A stretch of DNA of 19,370 bases from an uncultured Eubacterium sp. (GTDB taxonomy: Bacteria; Bacillota; Clostridia; Lachnospirales; Lachnospiraceae), in contig CAKRGF010000039.1 in the NCBI GenBank assembly GCA_934322085.1, forward strand, positions 1 to 19,370, read 5' to 3'. Positions within the stretch are counted from its first letter, which is position 1. Every line of letters begins with the position of its first letter. The notes beneath the pieces were generated by a model, which was given only the letters and a program-made list of their open reading frames with translations, did no database searches and was not told the DNA's origin. Of this stretch, positions 7,621 to 13,383 are shown in pieces. Both the position numbers and the translations under genes were made by a program.

Positions 7621-7719
7621 ACATAATCTCACTATGATTGTATTCACAATCTTCCTCGGCAAGCGGCATCCGCACTTACATAGCAAAGCTATACTTGCTG
7701 TCTACGGCAGTTATAAACT
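7588..7719 (-). ncRNA. L10 leader (autoregulatory rplJL 5' UTR)
   Basis: This matches the Firmicute ribosomal protein L10 leader. On the minus strand it has the conserved CTGCCGTAGACAGCAAGT (7710-7693), two inner hairpins (ATAGC/GCTAT at 7679-7691 and GCGG/CCGC at 7663-7673), the closing strand CTTGCCGAGGAAGATTGTGA, and a GATTGT-GAAT-ACAATC hairpin. It ends in the intrinsic terminator at 7588-7620. GCAAG pairs with CTTGC to close the L10-binding junction. CGTAGACAG (7706-7698) can alternatively pair over 9 bp (one G-U) with CTGTCTGCG (7617-7609) in the terminator. In the known B. subtilis system, L10(L12)4 binding favours termination; the same logic is inferred here. Confidence 0.88.
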
Positions 7720-7725
7720 TTAGTC

Positions 7726-7754
7726 AGTGTAGCATAGCACTACACAATTGTCAA
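7726..7754 (-). promoter_or_regulatory. rplJL promoter
   Basis: On the minus strand: -35 TTGACA (7754-7749), a 17-nt spacer and -10 TACACT (7731-7726). TATGC immediately before the -10 gives an extended -10 (TRTGN). An A/T-rich stretch precedes the -35. The -35 lies only 9 nt past the rplA stop codon, so its UP-like sequence overlaps the end of rplA. Transcription would begin near 7719, at the start of the L10 leader. Confidence 0.85.
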
Positions 7755-7762
7755 GTTTTTAA

Positions 7763-8455
7763 TTATCCAATTTTCAAAGTATTAACTTTGATTCCAGGAC
7801 CCATTGTAGAAGTAACGGTAACGCTCTTCATATAAGTTCCCTTTGCACTTGCTGGTTTTGCTTTAATAATAGCATCCATCAATGTGTTAAAGTTCTCGGT
7901 AAGCTGCTCTTCTGTGAAAGAAGCTTTACCAACTGGACAATGGATAATATTTGCTTTATCCAAACGATACTCGATTTTACCTGCTTTAATATCATTAACA
8001 GCCTTTGTAACATCCATTGTAACCGTACCGGCTTTTGGGTTTGGCATCAAGCCTTTTGGTCCGAGGACACGTCCCAAACGACCAACTACGCCCATCATGT
8101 CAGGTGTTGCTACTACAACGTCAAAATCGAACCATCCCTCATTCTGGATTCTTGGAATGAGTTCTTCGCCACCAACAAAATCTGCACCTGCTGCTTCTGC
8201 TTCTGCCACTTTATCACCTTTAGCGAATACAAGAACACGAACTGTTTTACCAGTACCGTGAGGCAGAACAACGGCACCACGTACCTGCTGGTCAGCATGA
8301 CGGCCATCTACACCAAGACGGATATGAGCTTCTACGGTTTCATCAAATTTTGCAACTGCTGTTTTCTTAACAAGGCTAATTGCTTCAGCCACATCATACT
8401 GTGTTGCACGATCTACTAATTTTGCGGCCTCTGTATATTTTTTACCTCTTTTCAT
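7763..8455 (-). CDS. rplA: 50S ribosomal protein L1
   Basis: 230 aa, the normal bacterial length. L1 forms the mobile stalk at the ribosomal E site and represses its own operon in several bacteria. Visible family segments are MKRGKKYTEAAKLVDR, DETVEAHIRLGVDGRHADQQ, RGAVVLPHGTGKTVRVLVFA, GRVLGPKGLMPNPKAGTVT and KGTYMKSVTVTSTMGPGIKV. The RBS AGGAGG lies 7-8 nt before ATG. It follows rplK after an 86-nt gap that holds a possible L1-binding hairpin. No terminator separates it from the rplJ promoter, so read-through into the L10 leader is likely. Confidence 0.98.
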   Translation of the reverse strand: MKRGKKYTEAAKLVDRATQYDVAEAISLVKKTAVAKFDETVEAHIRLGVDGRHADQQVRGAVVLPHGTGKTVRVLVFAKGDKVAEAEAAGADFVGGEELIPRIQNEGWFDFDVVVATPDMMGVVGRLGRVLGPKGLMPNPKAGTVTMDVTKAVNDIKAGKIEYRLDKANIIHCPVGKASFTEEQLTENFNTLMDAIIKAKPASAKGTYMKSVTVTSTMGPGIKVNTLKIG

Positions 8456-8470
8456 TTTTCAAACCTCCTA

Positions 8471-8497
8471 GTGGTATTAACGAACATTGTCTCCCAC
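8471..8497 (-). promoter_or_regulatory. Possible L1 autoregulatory site before rplA
   Basis: In the rplK-rplA gap the minus strand reads GTGGGAG (8497-8491), 13 nt of A/T-rich sequence, then ATACCAC (8477-8471). GTGG pairs with CCAC, leaving an asymmetric purine-rich internal loop, and the structure ends a few nt before the rplA AGGAGG. Position and shape suit an L1 mRNA site that could block rplA initiation. The match is by shape only, so confidence is low. Confidence 0.35.
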
Positions 8498-8541
8498 AAC
8501 GTCCAAATGACATTAGTTCTTTTTTCTGCGATAAATTTTGA

Positions 8542-8967
8542 CTACTCTTCTACTGTGATACCCATACTTCTTGCTGTACCAGCAATCATGCTCATAGCTG
8601 CTTCTAAGCTGCCGGCATTTAAGTCAGGCATTTTTGTTTCTGCAATTTTCTGGATATCTTCCTTAGAAATTGTAGCAACTTTCTTTTTGTTCGGCTCGCC
8701 GGAACCAGACTGAATCTTGCATGCTTTCTTCAAAAGAACAGCAGCCGGCGGAGTCTTTGTTACAAAACTAAAACTTCTATCTGCATAAACAGTAATTACA
8801 ACAGGAATAATCATTCCATCCTGTCCCTGTGTTTTAGCGTTAAACTCTTTTGTAAACTGAGCAATATTGATTCCGTGCTGTCCAAGTGCAGGACCAACCG
8901 GTGGTGCCGGAGTTGCCTTTCCTGCCGGAATCTGTAATTTAATATATCCTTCGACTTTCTTAGCCAT
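8542..8967 (-). CDS. rplK: 50S ribosomal protein L11
   Basis: 141 aa, the canonical L11 length, starting at ATG 8967 (MAKKVEGYIKLQ) with AGGAGG 8 nt upstream. An in-frame TTG at 8973 lies between the RBS and this ATG and is not needed. The Pro-rich N-terminal domain (QIPAGKATPAPPVGPALGQH) is where L11 interacts with thiostrepton and the stringent factor. The C-terminal domain binds the GTPase-centre 23S rRNA and ends GTARSMGITVEE. It lies 20 nt downstream of nusG in the rpmG-secE-nusG-rplK-rplA unit. Confidence 0.98.
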   Translation of the reverse strand: MAKKVEGYIKLQIPAGKATPAPPVGPALGQHGINIAQFTKEFNAKTQGQDGMIIPVVITVYADRSFSFVTKTPPAAVLLKKACKIQSGSGEPNKKKVATISKEDIQKIAETKMPDLNAGSLEAAMSMIAGTARSMGITVEE

Positions 8968-8987
8968 TTTCAATTCCTCCTAAACGA

Positions 8988-9506
8988 TTAAACCAGTTTC
9001 AATTCTGAGAAGTCAATCTCAACCGGAGTATCACGGCCAAACATATCGATAACAATAACTGCCATCTGTTTTGCCGGGTGAACTTCCTGAACAACACCGT
9101 CAGTATCCTGCCATACTCCCTCTGTAACGATAACATGATCTCCAATGGAAAATGGAGAAGCTTCTGCCTCTGCCAAAAATCCCATGTTGGCAATTTCTTC
9201 TTCTGTCAACGGTACCGGTTTGGATCCCGGTCCAACAAATCCTGTTACGCCACGTGTGTTTCGCACAACATACCAAGTCTGGTCATTCATAATCATATTG
9301 ATTAAAACGTATGCCGGAAACATTTTCTTCTGAACCTGTTTCTTTTCTCCGTTTTTCTCTTCTACGACCGTCTGCAGCGGAATCAGAACTTCTAAAATCT
9401 GATCCTGCAGATTACGATTTTCGATTGTTTTCTCAATATCTGCTTTTACCTTATTCTCATAACCCGAATAAGTATGAACTACATACCATTTTGCTTCTTC
9501 TGCCAT
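8988..9506 (-). CDS. nusG: Transcription termination/antitermination factor NusG
   Basis: 172 aa. The NGN domain (about residues 6-105: KWYVVHTYSGYENKVKADIE, FPAYVLINMIMND, WYVVRNTRGVTGFVG) binds the beta' clamp helices. The KOW domain follows (about 118-172: FSIGDHVIVTEGVWQDTDG through the terminal FSELKLV). Length and order are normal, with no insertion. AGGAGG lies 5-6 nt before ATG. The secE stop is 9 nt upstream and rplK starts 20 nt downstream, the classic cluster order. Confidence 0.98.
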   Translation of the reverse strand: MAEEAKWYVVHTYSGYENKVKADIEKTIENRNLQDQILEVLIPLQTVVEEKNGEKKQVQKKMFPAYVLINMIMNDQTWYVVRNTRGVTGFVGPGSKPVPLTEEEIANMGFLAEAEASPFSIGDHVIVTEGVWQDTDGVVQEVHPAKQMAVIVIDMFGRDTPVEIDFSELKLV

Positions 9507-9515
9507 GGCAACCTC

Positions 9516-9719
9516 CTACGAAACAATGTGAAGCGCAGTCAAGCCCAAACGAATCACCCAGTCAACACCTGCAATCAGTACGCCCAGCAATACGGACACT
9601 ACAATTACTAATGCAGATTGTTTCACTAAGTCTTCTTTCTTCGGCCAGGTACACTTCTTGAATTCATTCTTTACATTCTTAAAGAAGCCAGGTTTCGAAG
9701 TCTTTTCTGCTTCGCTCAT
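9516..9719 (-). CDS. secE: Preprotein translocase subunit SecE
   Basis: 67 aa from ATG 9719 (MSEAEKTSKPG). This is the small essential SecYEG subunit with a single C-terminal membrane segment (LVIVVSVLLGVLIAGVDWVI), preceded by the conserved amphipathic helix VKNEFKKCTWPKKEDL, whose TWP motif is diagnostic. AAAGGA lies 10 nt upstream of this ATG; an in-frame GTG at 9728 is too close to the AAAGGA to be used. It follows rpmG by 33 nt and precedes nusG by 9 nt. Confidence 0.96.
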   Translation of the reverse strand: MSEAEKTSKPGFFKNVKNEFKKCTWPKKEDLVKQSALVIVVSVLLGVLIAGVDWVIRLGLTALHIVS

Positions 9720-9752
9720 GTGACACACATCCTTTCCGAAACATCACACGGA

Positions 9753-9902
9753 CTACTTAGTCTCCTTGTGTAACGTGTGTTTCTTGCAAAATCTACAATA
9801 TTTTTTTGTTTCCATTCTGTCCGGATGGTTCTTCTTATCTTTGGTCATGTTGTAATTACGCTGTTTGCATTCTGTACATTCCAAAGTAATTTTAGTACGC
9901 AT
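9753..9902 (-). CDS. rpmG: 50S ribosomal protein L33
   Basis: 49 aa (MRTKITLECTECKQRNYNMT, ending HTLHKETK), read on the minus strand. GGAGGTGA lies 5 nt upstream of the ATG. Two CxxC pairs (CTEC near the N-terminus and CRFC near residue 37) form a zinc ribbon, so this is the zinc-binding C+ form of L33. It is the first gene of the rpmG-secE-nusG-rplK-rplA operon, the usual Firmicute position. Confidence 0.97.
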   Translation of the reverse strand: MRTKITLECTECKQRNYNMTKDKKNHPDRMETKKYCRFCKKHTLHKETK

Positions 9903-10028
9903 CTTGTCACCTCCGTGAAATTATTTTTTCTGAATCCACGCAATCCTGCGCTTAATCAGCTCTTATACCGCAACTGCGGCTTGGTCAAAATTTTGGCATA
10001 AAAAAAAGACCTAATTCATCGCCTATCC
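9903..10028 (-). other. 5' leader of the rpmG operon, no gene
   Basis: About 120 nt between the inferred transcription start and rpmG. On the minus strand it starts with GGATAGGCG and contains an eight-T run (10007-10000), an AAAATTTT palindrome and a small CCGCA/TGCGG hairpin (9968-9979). No tRNA-Trp, commonly found near this cluster, is visible, and I recognise no known riboswitch. Confidence 0.5.
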
Positions 10029-10058
10029 ACTATACCACAAGCCATAGGTCCACGTCAA
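10029..10058 (-). promoter_or_regulatory. Promoter of rpmG-secE-nusG-rplKA
   Basis: On the minus strand: -35 TTGACG (10058-10053), an 18-nt spacer and -10 TATAGT (10034-10029), with TGTGG just before the -10 (extended -10). An A-tract (seven A's) lies upstream of the -35. TTGTGGTA before and into the -10 is identical to the rpoB promoter. An inverted repeat GACCTA (10050-10045) / TAGGTC (10013-10008) brackets the -10 and is followed by a T-run. Confidence 0.82.
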
Positions 10059-10090
10059 TAAGTTTTTTTCGCGAAAGCTACAAGCCATGC

Positions 10091-10160
10091 AAAAAACAAA
10101 AATCACGCTGCTTCGTTGGGAGCTTGCTCACATAAGAAGCAGTGGGAGTTTTATTTTTTA
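10091..10160. terminator. Bidirectional terminator after the tRNA-modification operon
   Basis: CTGCTTC (10108-10114) pairs with GAAGCAG (10136-10142), enclosing a GAGC-TT-GCTC hairpin (10120-10129). Read on the minus strand the stem is followed by a T-rich run (10103-10091), suiting termination of the operon that ends at 10227. Read on the plus strand it is followed by TTTTATTTTTTA (10149-10160), but no plus-strand gene enters from the left, so only the minus direction has an obvious client. Confidence 0.7.
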
Positions 10161-10162
10161 TA

Positions 10163-10218
10163 GGGCGACAGCCCGCGACCGAGTGAGCTTCGCTCACGAG
10201 ATTGGCATGGCGTATGCC
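10163..10218. repeat. Cluster of three short hairpins
   Basis: Three small stem-loops follow one another: GGGC-GACA-GCCC (10163-10174), GTGAGC-TTC-GCTCAC (10183-10197) and GGCAT-GGCGT-ATGCC (10204-10218). The middle one has the same 6-bp stem and TTC triloop design as the palindromes at 6338-6483. They lie just downstream of the membrane protein stop codon and probably form its 3' UTR. Confidence 0.5.
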
Positions 10219-10226
10219 CCCTGCTC

Positions 10227-11450
10227 TTAAATCCAATGATTATACGTTGCCACGGTTCCAATCAGATTAATCGCAAACCCAAACACCAAAATCACCGTAT
10301 TCCACTGCACAAACTTTTCACCCTTTGGTTTCCAGAGCACTAAGCTGAAGAACAAATATGGCATCATGTCAAGCAGGTACCGGTTACCAAACTGCCAGCC
10401 GCCAAGCGTTTTATGACAGCAGATAATCAACAAATGCGCCACCGCCAGAAGCGGAAGCATAATCAAAAGCGTAAGATTTCCCTCTCTCTTTTTCACCAAT
10501 GCATATATCCAAACGCCAATCATTGTAATAAAAATCGGTGCAATCAGCCAAAACGCCATTCCGTCCGATGAGAAAAACGAAAGCGCACCGCCGTTTTCCC
10601 CTGCTGCCGGCAGACGCAGATAATGCATTAAATTTTCTCTTAAATAAGAAAGATTAAACTGACCGGTCTTAGTTCTCGTAAACTCCGGCAGATAATTATG
10701 TCCAAATTCCGTGATATTGCCGAAGCGGGCATAATTAAGCGCCATATACGAAATTGCAATCGCACCACAGCCAATCACCCAGTACCATTTTTCTTTTACA
10801 AGCTGCCATACAGTCCCTTTCGGATTTTCCTTTTTGTACCCTTTCACCAAAAGATAAACTAAAAGAATTCCATAGAGCGCAAGCATCGGACGACATCCCA
10901 CGGCGCACGCCCAAAAAGCCAGTGCCAGACCGCCTTTATTTTGCAGCGTATAATACAGCGCCATCAAGCTGAGCGTAAAACTCATGCTCTGTGCAATAAA
11001 CCACACATAGCCGTTCATTCCGACAAACAAATAACCGGAAGCAAAGTAAAGCATAAGGACCCAAAACAGTGAATGCTGTTTCTCCGCACTCGTTTCCCGG
11101 TAAAGTTTGACCGCATAAATACACCCGATTATCGTAACTGTAAGGGCAATAAAATGGTCCGGTGTATTTGTACCAAACAAGACAACAAACGGTATCAGTA
11201 CATAGGAAGGAAACGGTGGAAAACTAACAAAATATTTCCCCTGATAAATGGCAAGTTCAAGCCACTCGTAATTCTGTCCTAAATCAAGTCTTCCCTTTAA
11301 CCACGAATCCGTCTGCAAGGCATATGAATTATATGGATTACTCTGCCAAGGCCATTGTCCGGCAAATGCCGCAATCACCCAAAACGTACCAAGTAACGCA
11401 AGCGGCACAATGACATAAATCCAATCCACTTTTTCAAGCCATTTTTTCAT
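10227..11450 (-). CDS. Polytopic membrane protein, GT-C glycosyltransferase-like
   Basis: 407 aa with about ten hydrophobic segments (for example residues 11-30, 82-92, 100-116, 128-146, 178-203) and a positively charged start (MKKWLEK). The first external loop after TM1 (about 33-80: SYALQTDSWLKGRLDLG, then YFVSFPPFPSYV) contains acidic Asp48 and Asp56. That topology resembles GT-C enzymes (ArnT/PMT type) that use polyprenyl-phosphate sugars, but no family-defining motif is certain and the substrate is unknown. AGGAGGAG precedes the ATG and overlaps the end of the upstream gene region (11-nt gap), so it is the last gene of the operon with the rhodanese-TtcA and tcdA genes. A general membrane protein of other function remains possible. 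Confidence 0.7.
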   Translation of the reverse strand: MKKWLEKVDWIYVIVPLALLGTFWVIAAFAGQWPWQSNPYNSYALQTDSWLKGRLDLGQNYEWLELAIYQGKYFVSFPPFPSYVLIPFVVLFGTNTPDHFIALTVTIIGCIYAVKLYRETSAEKQHSLFWVLMLYFASGYLFVGMNGYVWFIAQSMSFTLSLMALYYTLQNKGGLALAFWACAVGCRPMLALYGILLVYLLVKGYKKENPKGTVWQLVKEKWYWVIGCGAIAISYMALNYARFGNITEFGHNYLPEFTRTKTGQFNLSYLRENLMHYLRLPAAGENGGALSFFSSDGMAFWLIAPIFITMIGVWIYALVKKREGNLTLLIMLPLLAVAHLLIICCHKTLGGWQFGNRYLLDMMPYLFFSLVLWKPKGEKFVQWNTVILVFGFAINLIGTVATYNHWI

Positions 11451-11461
11451 ACTATCTCCTC

Positions 11462-12604
11462 CTATTTATCCTCGTAATGCTCCAGAAAATGATGCTTTAC
11501 ACCATCTTTTTTATAAGCAATTACCGTATCTAGATTTACATTTTCCACACTCTTAAAAATATTCCCCTCAATAAAAGGATTTGTCTTCTTCAAGTCATGA
11601 ATCAGATTTTTAATTTCCAGCCGTTTCGAGCGGGTTTCCTCGTTATCGCATGTAGTACAAGTGTCCGTAAATTTGCACGCACACTGAATAAATTTCAAAT
11701 CATTGTAGTCGCGCCATGCCTTAATGTCATCTTCACGAACAAGATAAAGCGGGCGAATCAACTCCATTCCCTCAAAATTTGTGCTGTGGAGTTTCGGCAT
11801 CATAGTCTGCACCTGGGCTCCATAGAGCATTCCCATCAAAATCGTTTCAATTACATCGTCATAATGATGGCCAAGTGCAATCTTATTACAGCCAAGTTCT
11901 CTCGCAAAATTGTACAAATGTCCTCTCCGCATACGGGCACACAAATAACACGGCGATTTCTCAATATGGTATACCGAATCAAAAATATTCGATTCAAAAA
12001 TTGTAATCGGCACATTCAGAATTTTAGCATTATTCTCAATCACCTTGCGGTTTGCCTCACTGTAACCGGGGTCCATGACAAGAAATTTTACGTCAAATTC
12101 AAATTTGCTGAAACGCTTTAAATCCTGAAAGCATTTTGCCATCAGCATCGAATCCTTCCCACCGGAAATACAGACCGCAATCTTATCCCCAGGCTTTACC
12201 AATTCATACTGCGTAACTGCTTTCGTAAACTTCGACCAGATATTTTTCCGGAATTTTTTATGCAGACTACGCTCTACTTCCTTCGCCTTATCGATGGCAG
12301 TATCTTGTTCTTCCATCTGGCGGAAACGTGCCAAAAGCCACGAAGCATAGCCCCCCTGAAGACTCACGGCATCGAATCCTTCTTCACAAAGGTTTTCCGC
12401 AACACCGATACTGGTCTCTCCTCTACTGCAGCAAATGACAAGTTTTTTTGTCTTGTCCACATCTGGGCTTGCCGAAATTTCATCTTTATTCAAATGCAAT
12501 GCTCCATCTACAGCACCTCTAGCCACTTTCTGCTCACCACGAATATCAATAATCTGGTAAGTTTCCGGATTCATTGCAAATAATTCATCCACTGTAATAC
12601 TCAT
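11462..12604 (-). CDS. Rhodanese-TtcA fusion, predicted tRNA sulfurtransferase
   Basis: 380 aa from ATG 12604 (MSITVDELFAMN). The open frame extends 60 codons further upstream, but that part lies inside tcdA and has no family character. Residues about 5-97 form a rhodanese domain: YQIIDIRGE, then the persulfide loop CSRGETS with Cys59. Residues about 120-380 form a TtcA/TilS-type PP-loop ATPase: SGGKDS at 147-152, CYLC at 219-222, LGHHYDDVIETI at 244-254, and further cysteines at 308, 310, 316 and 319. TtcA makes 2-thiocytidine-32 in tRNA using an Fe-S cluster held by CxxC plus a third Cys, which fits the pattern here. The start overlaps closely with the tcdA end (TAA, one nt, ATG), implying translational coupling. 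The exact thiolated nucleoside is inferred. Confidence 0.85.
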   Translation of the reverse strand: MSITVDELFAMNPETYQIIDIRGEQKVARGAVDGALHLNKDEISASPDVDKTKKLVICCSRGETSIGVAENLCEEGFDAVSLQGGYASWLLARFRQMEEQDTAIDKAKEVERSLHKKFRKNIWSKFTKAVTQYELVKPGDKIAVCISGGKDSMLMAKCFQDLKRFSKFEFDVKFLVMDPGYSEANRKVIENNAKILNVPITIFESNIFDSVYHIEKSPCYLCARMRRGHLYNFARELGCNKIALGHHYDDVIETILMGMLYGAQVQTMMPKLHSTNFEGMELIRPLYLVREDDIKAWRDYNDLKFIQCACKFTDTCTTCDNEETRSKRLEIKNLIHDLKKTNPFIEGNIFKSVENVNLDTVIAYKKDGVKHHFLEHYEDK

Positions 12605-12605
12605 A

Positions 12606-13376
12606 TTAACGCCGCTCACTTTCTGTCTCACACAAGTCTTTGACCACCTCACCGGCAATAATAAGCCCTGCAACCGAAGGCACAAATGCTGTACTTCCCG
12701 GAATATCCCGGCGCTCCGTACATTTATGCTTTGCCCCCGGCGGACAGATACAGTTTGTCCGGCAGCTGATTGCCATATCTTCAATCGGACGCTTCGGCTG
12801 TTCTTCCGAATATACCACCTTGAGTTTCTTCACACCGCGCTTCTTCAGCTCACGCCGCATTACTTTTGCCAATGGGCACACTTTCGTTTTATAAATATCC
12901 GCAACACGGAAACCGCTCGCATCTAACTTATTACCAGCACCCATACTGCTGATAATCGGTGTATTTGTCTCCTTCGCGCGCAGGATTAATTCAATCTTTG
13001 CCGTCACTGTATCAACCGCATCAATCACGTAGTCATATTCCTCAAACGGAAATTCTTCTGCATTTTCCGGTAAAAAGAAGCACTTATGAACATTCACAAC
13101 AGCATCCGGGTTGATATCTAAAATTCGTTCCTTCATGACATCCACTTTGTACTGTCCAACCGTTTTTCTTGTGGCAATAATCTGCCGGTTCAGATTCGTC
13201 AGACAAACCTTATCATCATCAATCAAATCAAACGTAAACACGCCGCTCCGAACAAGCGCCTCGCATACATAGCCACCGACACCGCCAATTCCGAAAACAG
13301 CCACTCTGGCGTTTTTCAGGCGTTCCATACCGTCTTTTCCCAACAATAATTCCGTTCTTGAAAATTGTGTTAACAT
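12606..13376 (-). CDS. tcdA: tRNA threonylcarbamoyladenosine dehydratase (ThiF/E1-like)
   Basis: 256 aa. TcdA uses ATP to cyclise t6A at tRNA position 37 to ct6A. The N-terminal adenylation fold shows GIGGVGGYVCEALVRSG (residues 29-45), the acidic strand LIDDDKVCLTNLNRQ (51-65) with the catalytic-type Arg, and VIDAVDTVTAK (117-127). The C-terminal part has VVYSEEQPKRP and Cys-rich SCRTNCICPPG, then GSTAFVPSVAGLIIAGEVVKDL, as in YgdL/CsdL proteins. AAAGGA overlaps the stop of the upstream beta-helix gene (7-nt gap). In E. coli, TcdA (CsdL) interacts with the CsdA-CsdE sulfur-transfer system, so its location next to a rhodanese-thiolase is functionally suggestive. Confidence 0.9.
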   Translation of the reverse strand: MLTQFSRTELLLGKDGMERLKNARVAVFGIGGVGGYVCEALVRSGVFTFDLIDDDKVCLTNLNRQIIATRKTVGQYKVDVMKERILDINPDAVVNVHKCFFLPENAEEFPFEEYDYVIDAVDTVTAKIELILRAKETNTPIISSMGAGNKLDASGFRVADIYKTKVCPLAKVMRRELKKRGVKKLKVVYSEEQPKRPIEDMAISCRTNCICPPGAKHKCTERRDIPGSTAFVPSVAGLIIAGEVVKDLCETESERR

Positions 13377-13383
13377 CCTAGTT

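Noticed and set aside
7508..7723. Plus-strand 71-codon open frame opposite the L10 leader
   Set aside because: It is antisense to a highly structured, recognised regulatory RNA and has no RBS.
9903..10060. tRNA-Trp or a riboswitch upstream of rpmG
   Set aside because: No cloverleaf, CCA-adjacent acceptor stem or T-loop motif could be found, and no known riboswitch core is visible.
10091..10226. Small mobile element or IS remnant
   Set aside because: Only short hairpins and a terminator are seen; there is no transposase fragment, long terminal inverted repeat or target duplication.
12605..12784. 60-codon N-terminal extension of the rhodanese-TtcA protein
   Set aside because: It lies wholly inside tcdA in another frame, lacks family character, and the ATG at 12604 starts exactly at the rhodanese domain.
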